A stretch of 64,000 nt of DNA from Brienomyrus brachyistius (taxonomy: Eukaryota; Chordata; Actinopteri; Osteoglossiformes; Mormyridae), in assembly GCF_023856365.1 (NCBI RefSeq), contig NC_064538.1, positions 17,688,935 through 17,752,934 on the forward strand. The letters run 5' to 3'. The translations under genes and the position numbers were made by a program. Within the stretch, counting starts at the first letter, position 1. Every line of letters begins with the position of its first letter. Shown in pieces: positions 1 through 11,201 of the stretch. The notes below the pieces were generated by a model, which saw only the letters and a list, made by a program, of their open reading frames with translations, was not told the DNA's origin and ran no database searches.

Positions 1-2300
1 ATTTTAAAGGATATTATTAAAGCTCATTCATTGCAAAAATGTTTAATTCAAGTAGATAAGGCTGATTTCATCTGTCTCTATCACTGAGTGGTACAGACCA
101 GAAAATTATCTTTGCGTCTTCTATAAAGGTTAATTAGTTACCATGGATAACTTTTTATTTTTCATCAAATTTCTCTTACAATTGTCTTCATTACCCTGTT
201 TCTAGAAGTTTTTAAATTGCTGAAGATAAAAACATACTATTTTATATCAAACATAACTTCTTTAAGGTTTGTTTTGTTCACTATCTTATACTGTTGCAGT
301 TTTCGAACAACATTTTAATCTTCAGATGCGATAAATCGAGTAGCTCTAAATGTGGCCTTTAATTTCCAGGTTCCCTTTGATTTTTTTAATTTCTTTTTCC
401 CTTTCTGACGGAAGCTGTAACAGGATGGGCCAAGCGGCCTGGTGCTGGGAATAGCAATCTCGGCCAGAACATCCGTTTGTCCAGAGTGTTAGTCATTTGT
501 TTGCTTAAAACAGACAGCCGGGGGGGGGGGGGGGGGGGGGGGTTGTGTTCTCGCAAAGTGTATAATACTGACTCATCGGGTATCATTCTTACAGGCCGAT
601 AGCCTTTTTTAATTCTTGTTTGCTATCGGTGTTTCGTTTTACTCCGTTTGGGTGTTTTGTTCTGGAAGTCAAGATGACATTAAACTGCCTTGAGAGTGTA
701 TTATGAAGGGTGAATCACGGTGAGGGGGCGGAGTTAAGAGGACTCTTTGTTGAAGATGATTGGCTGCCAGAGCTGGTCATGGCGCATAGAGTTGTTTATT
801 GGCTGAGGGGGCATATGGCAGCCTGAGGCGATGCCGTGGTGCGGCCTAGGAATCCCAATGACACTTTTCCTTTTTTCTGATTTGGCAAATCCAATCTCCT
901 GCCCCTGGTGTGCCGTGTTTCCCTTTGTCAGTGGCGGTTCTTCCTTTTTCCACCGAGAGCAGGCATCAGGTGTCCGATGTAGGCCTTGCATGCGCTCTTG
1001 CCTGATGAGGCGCCGATGCCTTTGAGCATTTCCGGTGTGGCCCTTTAAATGCGTTTCTTTGTGAGTCCAGGGCGTCCAGACGTTAACAGATAGCGCAAGA
1101 TGATTTCCAGGGAAAACTACCGGCAGTGTTGTTCTGTTCCCTTGGAGAGGCTATTTTCCTTGGCCGAGGTATAAACAGGACTTTGTTCCTAAATGGTGGC
1201 AGAACACCTTGCATCTCTGGGAGTGTAAAAAGAGGAGCTGGGGAACAAGGGGCTCTTCTGGGCCTGAACGCGGCTGGCTGATTGGTGAACCGGCCGGCAA
1301 TCAGTGTTTGTTTTGACGGGGAACCTACAACCAAAACTGACACAGTATGGAATTAGGCGCCGTTTCCTATGAAAAATATGAACCTCGTCATCAGGAGGGG
1401 GGAGCCCGGGGGGGGGGGGGGGACAATAACTGCAGCAGCAGGTTCGTACATAAAATAAAATTGGTCCAATTGACCTTGCAGGCTCTACCAGCAATTATCT
1501 GAAATTGTAAGCAGATGCCGATAGTGGCCCATTTCATATTCCAGCAACATCTGGCTTCCCGTTCTGAAGTACGAGTTTACATCAGTGCTGGGATGCATAC
1601 TAACTAGCTGATGCAGGGGTCAGACTCGCTGGGGCAGCTTAATGTAAGACGCGTGGAGGATGTGTATTGGGCTCTGGGTGTGTTAATTTTACTGGGGAAA
1701 TGCACACACACAGAAAACTTAGCTTAGTCGCCTTTTGCTCCTGGGATATCAAAAATAGCTGATTATTATCTGCAGGGACCAGTTTGAGGCTCCGGAAAGA
1801 CCACCGGGGCGATACGAGATCCGTATGCTGATAGACATTGGCTGAGACTGGGAGGAAACATGACCAATTGGTGGCCCCGTTGCATTATGGGTAACGAAAA
1901 ATATCCTCATTGATTGCAGTGAAGGGTGTCATCTGCAAATAATTCTTTTGCCGATGCTCTTCTGGAAACAGGATTAGGTCAATTAACCACATTTACAGAT
2001 TACTTTTAGTATATTGACCACAACGCTTCTGCTTGTGAGTGTTCAATACAAATATGCTTATATTAATAATAGCAAATCCAGTTTGTTAGGCGAGCATTGA
2101 CGCATGGAATGAACTTGGAGAACCCCTAATTGAAGAGAGATGCAACTCTTATATCGGATAATGACGATTGCACTTGAGAAGCAGTTTTTGCGATCGACGA
2201 TATTGGAATTTAGCAAATGGAGTGGACTCTAAGCCAATAGAAAGACTTTTTTTATGGTGTCGGTAAGCATCAGGGAGAGAGACTTTCTTTGGAGTCTCTG
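1..2300. other. Non-coding, probable HLCS intron
   Basis: No exon-like segment could be supported here. All open frames are short and lack family resemblance. Visible landmarks are a run of about 23 G at 520-542 and a G run near 1410-1421. The rest is mixed-composition unique sequence. Assignment to an HLCS intron is inferred only from the HLCS exons beginning at 11134; exons for the upstream half of the enzyme were not found and probably lie left of the window. Confidence 0.4.
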
Positions 2301-2303
2301 CAG

Positions 2304-4338
2304 CAGGGGGTGTCGCTTTCAGGGGGCCATTGGGTTGGGCGTCAGGTCGCAGTTTGGGGGCGTCGCTTTCAGGGGGCCATCAGGTTGGGCGTCAGGTCGC
2401 AGTTTGAGGGCGTCGCTTTCAGGGGGCCATCAGGTTGGGCGTCAGGTCGCAGTTTGAGGGCGTCGCTTTCAGGGGGCCATCGGGTTGGGTGTCAGGTCGC
2501 AGTTTGAGGGCGTCGCTTTCAGGGGGCCATCGGGTTGGGCGTCAGGTCGCAGTTTGAGGGCGTCGCTTTCAGGGGGCCATCAGGTTGGGCGTCAGGTCGC
2601 AGTTTGGGGGCGTCGCTTTCAGGGGGCCATCGGGTTGGGCGTCAGGTCGCAGTTTGGGGGCGTCGCTTTCAGGGGGCCATCGGGTTGGGCGTCAGGTCGC
2701 AGTTTGGGGGCGTCGCTTTCAGGGGGCCATCAGGTTGGGCGTCAGGTCGCAGTTTGGGGGCGTCGCTTTCAGGGGGCCATCGGGTTGGGCGTCAGGTCGC
2801 AGTTTGGGGGCGTCGCTTTCAGGGGGCCATCGGGTTGGGCGACAGGTCGCAATTTGGGGGGCGTCGCTTTCAGGGGGCCATCGGGTTGGGCGTCAGGTCG
2901 CAGTTTGGGGGCGTCGCTTTCAGGGGGCCATCAGGTTGGGCGTCAGGTCGCAGTTTGGGGGCGTCGCTTTCAGGGGGCCATCGGGTTGGGCGTCAGGTCG
3001 CAGTTTGGGGGCGTCGCTTTCAGGGGGGCCATCGGGTTGGGCGTCAGGTCGCAGTTTGAGGGCGTCGCTTTCAGGGGGCCATCGGGTTGGGCGTCAGGTC
3101 GCAGTTTGGGGGCGTCGCTTTCAGGGGGCCATCGGGTTGGGCGTCAGGTCGCAGTTTGGGGGCGTCGCTTTCAGGGGGCCATCGGGTTGGGCGTCAGGTC
3201 GCAGTTTGGGGGCGTCGCTTTCAGGGGGCCATCGGGTTGGGCGTCAGGTCGCAGTTTGGGGGCGTCGCTTTCAGGGGGCCATCGGGTTGGGCGTCAGGTC
3301 GCAGTTTGAGGGCGTCGCTTTCAGGGGGCCATCGGGTTGGGCGTCAGGTCGCAGTTTGAGGGCGTCGCTTTCAGGGGGCCATCGGGTTGGGCGTCAGGTC
3401 GCAGTTTGGGGGCGTCGCTTTCAGGGGGCCATCGGGTTGGGCGTCAGGTCGCAGTTTGAGGGCGTCGCTTTCAGGGGGCCATCGGGTTGGGCGTCAGGTC
3501 GCAGTTTGAGGGCGTCGCTTTCAGGGGGCCATCGGGTTGGGCGTCAGGTCGCAGTTTGGGGGCGTCGCTTTCAGGGGGCCATCGGGTTGGGCGTCAGGTC
3601 GCAGTTTGGGGGCGTCGCTTTCAGGGGGCCATCGGGTTGGGCGTCAGGTCGCAGTTTGAGGGCGTCGCTTTCAGGGGGTCATCGGGTTGGGCGTCAGGTC
3701 GCAGTTTGGGGGTGTCGCTTTCAGGGGGCCATCGGGTTGGGCGTCAGGTCGCAGTTTGAGGGCGTCGCTTTCAGGGGGCCATCGGGTTGGGCGTCAGGTC
3801 GCAGTTTGGGGGCGTCGCTTTCAGGGGGCCATCGGGTTGGGCGTCAGGTCGCAGTTTGGGGGCGTCGCTTTCAGGGGGCCATCGGGTTGGGCGTCAGGTC
3901 GCAGTTTGGGGGCGTCGCTTTCAGGGGGCCATCGGGTTGGGCGTCAGGTCGCAGTTTGGGCGCGTCGCTTTCAGGGGGCCATCGGGTTGGGCGTCAGGTC
4001 GCAGTTTGGGGGCGTCGCTTTCAGGGGGCCATCGGGTTGGGCGTCAGGTCGCAGTTTGGGGGCGTCGCTTTCAGGGGGCCATCGGGTTGGGCGTCAGGTC
4101 GCAGTTTGGGGGGCGTCGCTTTCAGGGGGCCATCGGGTTGGGCGACAGGTCGCAGTTTGGGGGCGTCGCTTTCAGGGGGCCATCAGGTTGGGTGTCGCTT
4201 TCAGGAGGCCATCAGGTTGGGCATCAGGTCCCTTTTGGGGGTTCGTCGCTTTCAGGGGACCATCAAGTTGGGTGTCAGGTCACTTTTTGGGGGGGGGGGG
4301 GCATTGCTTTCTGGGGACCATCAGGTTGGGCGTCCTAG
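2304..4338. repeat. 50-bp-unit minisatellite, about 40 copies
   Basis: A very regular tandem array with a period of exactly 50 bp. Each unit carries the words GGCGTCGCTTTCAGGGGGCC, ATCGGGTTGGGCGTCAGG and TCGCAGTTT. Copies differ mainly by single G/A changes (CGGG or CAGG; TTTGGGGG or TTTGAGGG) and occasional one-base insertions in the G run. The right end (about 4190-4338) is degenerate and truncated and ends in a longer G tract. Because 50 is not a multiple of three and the unit has no stop codon in the forward frames, frames of up to 599 codons stay open; these are artefacts. The + strand is strongly G-rich. Confidence 0.97.
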
Positions 4339-5590
4339 TCCAAGAAGCCTGTTGGTGGGAAACATCTTCATCTGCTGTGTTTGATATCACATAATGGAAT
4401 AATCTTTTTTTTTTGTTTGGAATGGCAGTGGTGTGGGGCTGGAGCCTCTGGGAGTAAATCCTCTTTTTGTCAGATTACGCAGTGCGACCCCACCCCCACC
4501 CGTTCAGCCAACAAGGTGACCGGTGGCCTAATCCTACACTGAGAAAATTCCCGCCTGGGGGTGTGTGTTACCACTCCTATCCACTTGTCATACAGATGAC
4601 TTGGGTGGTGGCCATTTATCCTCTGACCCTAACCCCTTGGTCTGTGACCCCCCCCAGCGATCTGGCTGCCCTGTCAAAGGCCTTTGCAGGGAGCCTACTA
4701 TCTCCCCAGAACAGGACAAAGGGGTGTCTTGACTTGAAAGCTGTGATCTTCGTCCAGGAGATGGGCTTGCCCCTTTCAGCCCTAGACGTGCTACTTTGTT
4801 CCTCATTGTCCTTCGCTTGTCGTAATTATGAGCAGCACACGGATTTCCCCGCCAGACAGTCAGAGGCGGATGACGGGGGAAACCGTGACGCGCACCGTCC
4901 CTGGTGTTGATCTTTCTGCTTCAAGATGCACGTTGGAAACGGCAACTCAGCTGTCCTCTAGTTAGGGGTGTGGGGCTGCCGCATTGTTCCACGCAGGTTG
5001 AGGCTTCCTGCCCGACTGCACGCTCCAGCGAAAGAAGGCGAGCTGTAGATGCATGTGGGATGCGGTGCACGTTGTGTGTCAGTGGAGGATCTGCATCTGA
5101 TCAGGTTTTTTACTAATCTGAACCATCCACAGGTGCTTCAGACATGTAGTTATAGCCCCCAAATAAGGCTGTTTCCTCACGTGACACTCACTGACGTGTT
5201 TACGGCGTGTGCTGGGGCCGTTCTCCCACAAGCACTGACACACTGGTGTTTGCACAGGGCTCTCGCTCATTAGCCATACGGCGTGAGTTGTGTCCCTCGC
5301 TAACCATCTCCGCAGCCCTCCGGAGTGTGATTGCGGGTCCGACGTGCCGGCCTGTCAGCACCTTCACAGGGAGATGTGCTTCATCTAGCTCCTTTTGGGT
5401 TTAGGCCCTTTAACTGACATTTTAGGCTTTAAAAGCACTGCAGGAGTCATGAGGCTATTCACTTGAATTCAGGCGCCTGACTCTGGCTGTCAGTATCTTT
5501 CAGTTTTTTCTTCCAGCCACTGAAATAAATGGCTTTATTTGCCGTTTGTACAAGTACATTTGAATGTGCTTGTTTTCCCAAGTTACTTTT
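4339..5590. other. No gene seen
   Basis: Unique-looking sequence of mixed composition. A forward frame of 147 codons at 4467-4910 has proline-rich low-complexity content, no recognisable domain and no exon context, so it is not called. Probably intronic to HLCS. Confidence 0.4.
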
Positions 5591-5593
5591 AAG

Positions 5594-5815
5594 GTACCCC
5601 CCCCCCCCCATACACACACGGAGGTGAGACTGAAGCTTGCGGTCTGAGCACAAGGTCAACCATTTATCCAGCCCCCCCTGGAGCATTCTCGAGGGGGGTA
5701 AAGATTGCGAACCCAACAAAAATGTGGCTACTCTGGCAAGCCCGTGATTCGAACCAGCACCTTCTGATCAGACACAGAGGCCAGACCCTCGAAGCCACAC
5801 AGCGCCCCCTGCAGT
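5594..5815 (-). repeat. tRNA-derived SINE-like element
   Basis: Read on the minus strand, the segment begins near GGGGCGCTGTGTGGCTTCGA and contains a Pol III B-box-like word, GGTTCGAATC, at 5746-5755. It then runs into a tail ending in a poly-G/GT stretch. The layout (B box, unrelated body, simple-sequence end) fits a tRNA-derived SINE. The A box is poor, so the copy is probably old or 5' truncated. Confidence 0.5.
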
Positions 5816-6244
5816 GAGCCTGGGAAAGTGGGGGGGCGGGATTCCCTAAATGGGACGCCAGTGCATGCCAGTATTTCAGTTTCAGTTAAATCTGAAATCA
5901 TCGTGCAGTAAAAGCAGCTTGTCTTGTTCGTATACTTCACACGGCGAGATCTCAACCCATTCCTTGCCACCCCCCCACCTGCTTGGCCTGGGGTGCAGTC
6001 CCAGCCACTTTTATTTGTCCTCTTGAAAGCCAGATTCCCCCAGGGGGCCAGTGGGTCTGGAGGGGGCTGTTGAAGGAATGCCTCTGATTGAGACGAAATC
6101 GCAGTAATCACTTTAAAAGTGGCCTCTCAGTGGAACCCCATCTGTCCGGCTGCAGCCACGTGCTTCGGGCCGCTGAGGATGCTGTGCAGTTTTTCTTTCT
6201 GATCACACCTCTAGACAACAAGTAATGGAGGTGTCTGTAATGCA

Positions 6245-6485
6245 CCCACAGTCCCACACACACACATGTAATTATATCTTTGTGGGGACTCTCCATTCAT
6301 TTCTATGGGCATAACCCTAATCTCAACCATGACGATCGTAACCCCCCACCCAGCCCCAACCTTAACTGTAAGTAACCAAACAAAATATGAGACTTTTGAC
6401 ATTGCAATCACATATACATCAAGATTTCTATAAAACTGAGTTTCTCCTTGTGGGAATCGAAAATATGTCCCCACAACATGAAAAA
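6245..6485 (-). repeat. GTGGGGACC-type dispersed fish repeat, copy 1
   Basis: On the minus strand this has the same word order as the copies at 33155-33755: GTGGGGACATATTTTCG, then CTTACAGTTAAGG, then CATAGAAATGAATGGAGAGT, TCCCCACAAAGATATAATTA, and a GTGTGTGTG tail. It ends at a CA microsatellite on the + strand. The family is a short non-coding interspersed element; its mobilising partner is not visible here. Confidence 0.6.
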
Positions 6486-6489
6486 TAAC

Positions 6490-9320
6490 AGGTCTTTATC
6501 ACAATAATTACGAAAACATGCACAAAAATCCTCCAAATGTAAACAATTTCTTGTGGTGTCTCTAGCAGATATTTCTTATTAAAGTATTTGTAATGAGAAT
6601 GCAAAATCATATTTTTACAGCATTGATAAATTTCTTTGCTTTCTTGGGGTGGGGTGGGGTGGCTCAGCATGTTAGGACCCTGTGCCGTTCACCCCAAGTA
6701 TTCCAAACTTGCTCTTACCTGTATATGTGTCTGTCATGAGAAGAGCATGATGAGATATGCAAAACTACTCAGTTTAAATCTCCTGTTCTGTTCTCTTGAA
6801 GATGGTTGATTGGTATCAATTGAATGATTTTTTTTTCCTCCTGTCCAATGAGCATGGAGTGGCTTCCCCTGGTCGCCCCGGTGAGGCGGTAATCATGCAG
6901 TGGCTGGATGGTGCCCTATGCATTGTGATGCTGATTGGCCCCAAGTCCGAGAGAACAGCTTAGCCTCCCAGAGTCTGTGACCATGGTTCATTTGGGGAAA
7001 CGCACATGGTCGGTCACCTTTGAAAGACTGCACATTTTTTACACACCCCTGTTTTCCATGTGGCCGGGTAATCAGTCTCTGTGTAAAGAATGAATCAGTC
7101 AGGGGAAATATTGGCGTTTTCCATTCAGCCCAGGCAATCGTCATGATTTTGGCGGGAGGACGGCTTTAGCTGGCAACAGTATGAGTTTTGTCTTGTATGT
7201 TTCCTTTGTGCATGTTCACGCCGTGTCCACACAGCTTGGTATGTTGCCCGTGTCTCCATTCCTCACCGCGTGCATTAATGAAGCGCCTATTTCTTGGGGT
7301 GTCGACGTATTGCGTCTTTATTGTGAGCTATCCGCCTCAGCTCCACCCCTTTCCCCAGCCCCGCGCACCCCGTCCAGGGATTAACTCACCCCCCCCCCCC
7401 CGGGTCGCCTGGACGGCTGTTTGATATGTTGCACTTGCGCTGAAAGGCGGCCATTGTGCCATGCTAATTGCTAATTGTGCGCCTGTTCCTTGGGCCTTTT
7501 TCTCATCCTTTGTGGCAGTTATTGGGAATTTCTTTTAATGCGTTTTTTGGCCTCCCGGGCCACCGTCAGCCCCTGCGCTTCTCACTGGACGCGCTTTCAG
7601 GACGAGATTAACTTCTGCAGGAATGCTTTAGCTCCCGGCCTGAGCCGGCCTTCTGTATATCGCTCTTCACTTGAGCTTCTGAGCCACCCCCACCGCCCCG
7701 CCCCCCACCCCCACCCCCCCCCCCCCCCCCACCGGCAGCCGCGACCCTCTCTTTCATCGCAGGCCCCTCAGCGGGCGCATAAGAGCATTACCGTGTTTAG
7801 GAGTGAGATGTTTTGTGTGATCCACAGGCTGATCTCATATTTGCGTTGCAGAAATTAATTTGACGGTGATTTGCATGCTAATCTGTGCAGGGTTTCATTC
7901 CGCTGGGGAGGGATCCTGGAAAAAGAGTCATTTTGGGCTTTGAAAATAAAAAGCAGGGGGGGCTTTGTAGTGAGAACGTTCATTTCGTTTCCCAGCTTTT
8001 GGACAATGCACCTCCCCCCCAAGTCCAGCTCTGAATGGGTCCCTGATAACCAACTAGCTGCTGAACCCCAGGCTGCTCCTCCGCCTTGAAGCGCAGGCGC
8101 GCCATCAGTCCGTTACAGACTCACTCGATCGTGGGAATCTGTCCTTTCCCGTTTATTCAACCACATTTCCCCGCCTGCCATGTGTCAGTTGCGTGATTTT
8201 ACCTGCTTTCGTATTAATTACCAGGTTTCCTGCATGGAGAGTTTCGGAGCCGTGTGGCATTCTCGGCCCAGGCTGTCAGTTTACGCCGCTAGCCCACCCT
8301 TCGTAGGGTCGTTTGGATCCCTCCGGAAACCCCCCCAACTGATTCTTTTCATGTTTCGCTCCTTTGTCTGAAACCTCCTGGACACGCATGCTCGCAAACG
8401 CGCGTGCACACACACACACACACACACACGGCTGTGTCACACGCTGCCTCCGGTCTGCTCGGTTTAGCTGCGACTGTGGGGTCATGGCTGGCCTTCCTTG
8501 CCTTGTTAGGCACTGATGTTCTTATTAAAAGTTCATTTATTTGGTTGGAGGACTCGAGAGAGCCAGCTGGGCCCCCCGCCCACGTGCGCCAGTGCTTGAT
8601 TTGCCGAGGAGGCATCGTGGGCACGAAGCGGCTTGCGGGGGTCTCCGCCGCTCCTGCCCAACACTGAAAGCTCTCAATTAGCCGCTCTGCTCAAAGGGGC
8701 CGGTTAACCCGGCACGGCTCCGGGGAGGTCATGTTCTTGCAGGCCGTGGGGACGGCAAGCAGCCGCCGTCTGGCCCCCGCGTGCCCATTGTTACTGTTGC
8801 TGGGGGGCTGGGCAATGCGCTGCTGGCCTCCTTTTCCGGTGAGTAAAAATCATTAAATTAGCGGCGTGTGATTCGCACACAGTGATGGGTGCCTCTGTCG
8901 CGCGGTTTGTCTGCACTGCTGCCGCTTTTAACTCCAGACATTTCTCCATACAAAAATACCGTCTTGGCATTAGGACTAAAGAGACGAGTAGCACTGGTGT
9001 CTCACACCCCCCGTTTTAGTCGATCTACCGCTTACAGCTGAAAAGTTACCGATGAGTTTACCGTGGATTTTTTTTAAGCTCTTAAATAAGGGATACTGCA
9101 AAAAGGACAGAGTGGTGTTTTTTTATTATAAATTTTCGAAGGCTCCCAAGGTTTTGACATTTCCTCCTCCTTGTTTAGCAGAATATGGCAGCTTTTTGGC
9201 TCCTGGACAGTCATGTCCAGTTAAATTACGCCGTGCCTGACAATGGAGGTACCTCAACTGGAAAATCAGCACGTTGGTATATATATGTTTCTCTCTCCAC
9301 CCCCGCGCTCCCCCTTACTT
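6490..9320. other. Non-coding; possible conserved regulatory segments
   Basis: No coding exon was found. Stretches such as 7440-7480 (CATTGTGCCATGCTAATTG) and 7845-7900 (AATTAATTTGACGG and ATTTGCATGCTAAT) are complex AT/GC-mixed sequence with homeodomain- and octamer-like words of the kind seen in vertebrate conserved non-coding elements. A poly-C tract lies near 7713-7731 and a (CA)n microsatellite near 8405-8430. Conservation cannot be measured from one sequence, so regulatory function is only suggested. Confidence 0.3.
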
Positions 9321-9329
9321 CCACTAGAT

Positions 9330-9447
9330 CAGTGTTTCTCAACCCAGTCCTCAGGGACCCCCGGGCAGTCGACGTTTACCGGGAGCTGGGAGGGAGCAAA
9401 AATGTGGACTGTCTGGGGCTCCCCGAGGACCGGACAGAGAAACACTG
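9330..9447. mobile_element. hAT-type MITE with perfect target duplication
   Basis: This is a 118-bp non-autonomous element with terminal inverted repeats: left CAGTGTTTCTCAACCCAGTC, right ending GAGAAACACTG. It is flanked by a perfect 8-bp direct repeat, CACTAGAT, at 9322-9329 and 9448-9455. An 8-bp duplication plus CAGTG...CACTG termini is the signature of hAT-superfamily transposition. It has no coding capacity. Related copies lie at about 11999-12113 and 20173-20342. Confidence 0.88.
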
Positions 9448-9455
9448 CACTAGAT

Positions 9456-11133
9456 TTCCTCACTGGTTTTCTGATTTCCTGACAGGTTTGTTTAGATCAA
9501 GGAATTTGCTGCTGACAATTTAAGCAAATGAAATCGTTCCAAGGTATGATTTCAGCCCGTTGTTTGGTTACATGATTCATGCATCCATGAAATCGAGTTT
9601 TAAAACAAAGCAAAATAAAAAAAAAAAAAACATCTTCAAGCAAAAAGGGGTCTAGTTCTAGTGTTTTGGCCTTATCTGTGTCCATTTGATGCCTCTGTGT
9701 AACAGACACGCACACAGATTCAGGCAGGTTGGGTGTTACCACCTATCGTTGTCTGAATGTAAGCAGCTTAACCCATTGGAATTGTTTTTTTAATTATTAA
9801 CTAAGAATTCTGGGAAAAGTTGCCAGATTCAGCAGGCCTGTGGATGCAAATACGCGTCCGTTGAATCTGGAGGATTACCCCATGGGTTTCTTCCAGCCCC
9901 CCTCCCACCCCAAACGTTGTCCCTTTGCATCATAAAAGCCCCCAGTATTGCTGGCCTTTGGATCTGGGCAAATAAATGCCCCCCTCCCTTGTTGCTAAGC
10001 TGTTAAGCAAATTCTTTGTCCCTGGAAATGAAGAATCGTTATAAGAAGGTTGGCGTGTGTCAGATCCAGGGGGAGGCTAGGGTAACCCGCTACTAGTTAC
10101 TGCACCTAGCATGCAGCGGTCACTAACAACAACACCACTAGTGGCCTGTAAGGAGCTTGAGTGCGCGTATGTTTACTGGCACAATAGGGGGCAGTGTTCA
10201 CCCCTTTGCTGGCATAGTGGCTGATGTTTAACTTTACTTTTCGTTCCAGACGGCCAGTAAATCTTTGCAGAAATGGCCCCTGGCAACTCTCCCATCAAAC
10301 ATTAACTTAGAACTATCCGGAAGTGACATTCTTTCAAGATCTGCCGTCTGTGTAAAGGTGGTATTTATCAGTGACTAGGCTGCTCTCTTTAGCCGTAACA
10401 GGAGTGTGAGTGTTTCTGGTGGGTGAGACCACGACTGTGACCCTGGGGGGTCCTGTGGTTTATACACGCCCTCCGTCTGGTACTTTCGGTCCTATGTTCG
10501 GCGACACCCCGCTGCATGCTCTGTGCTAATGTCCTGTGTGGCCCCATCTCTGCTTGGTCAACGTAGTGCATTGTGGAAATCCCAGGCAGTCAGGGGAAGG
10601 AGCAGGATGAGCTTGGGTGGGGGGGGGTTTAAGGCTGCTTAATTCTGGCAGAAGCCCTTTGATTGACATCACAATGTCACCTTGATCTGGCGAGTCTGGG
10701 GCTATGGGCGGAGGAGGGTTTGCATTGAAACACAGGTCCAGTACGCACTTGTTTGCTTTGGTTGGGGTTTTATTCCAGGCCTGTGTTTGGGTGTGAACCC
10801 TGCAATGGGGAGGTCATGGTTTAGGAGTTTGGTGGGGGGCGGGGGTGGGGCAGATCCTTCACATCTCCATCACAAACGCGAGCTTCAATGACTAATTGAA
10901 CTGGGAGCAGATCACGGGTTATGGGATGCCCACGAATGTTGGAAAGTTAAAGGCCAGATAGTCCTGCAGGGGGCACTGTGGCAACAAAGAAAACATGCCG
11001 GTGATGTGGGTATGCACACGTCTGTCAGCGGTCTGTCTGTCTGGGTCAGCCCTGTGGAGTGCCGGGGGCTCAAACTTGCCATCCCTCCCTCTCCGGTCCG
11101 CTTAACGCTGGGGTGTGTTTTTCTTTTTCGCAG
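9456..11133. other. No gene seen; probable HLCS intron
   Basis: Unique-looking sequence without exon support, apart from a short A run near 9620, a G run near 10620-10627 and a G-rich stretch near 10831-10850. It ends at a pyrimidine-rich acceptor (TTTTTCTTTTTCGCAG) just before 11134. Confidence 0.4.
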
Positions 11134-11201
11134 GTTGATGCTCCAGTTACCCCAGGAAGTGGGATTAATAGCCATAGCTGCGCGACAGACCGAGGGCAGA
11201 G
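11134..11201 (+). CDS. HLCS: HLCS exon (start of ligase catalytic domain)
   Basis: 68-bp exon between TTTTTCGCAG and GTCAGT. It encodes [18 protein letters not shown] followed by TEGRG, containing the first half of the glycine/arginine-rich biotinyl-AMP loop. It starts with the third base of a split codon and ends after the first base of a glycine codon. Confidence 0.93.

Noticed and set aside
2585..4384. 599-codon forward open frame
   Set aside because: It lies entirely in the 50-bp minisatellite. The period is not a multiple of three and other forward frames are also open, so the frame is a repeat artefact.
4467..4910. 147-codon forward frame after the minisatellite
   Set aside because: No domain, no exon structure, and an overlapping reverse frame is equally open.
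5700..5815. Functional tRNA gene
   Set aside because: A B-box-like word is present but no cloverleaf or acceptor stem can be formed and the sequence continues as a SINE body.
10251..11133. Further upstream HLCS exon
   Set aside because: Searched by eye for the segment preceding the ligase loop (a GK-VLFAEV-TTM-LLDG type sequence) and found none; it is probably left of the window.
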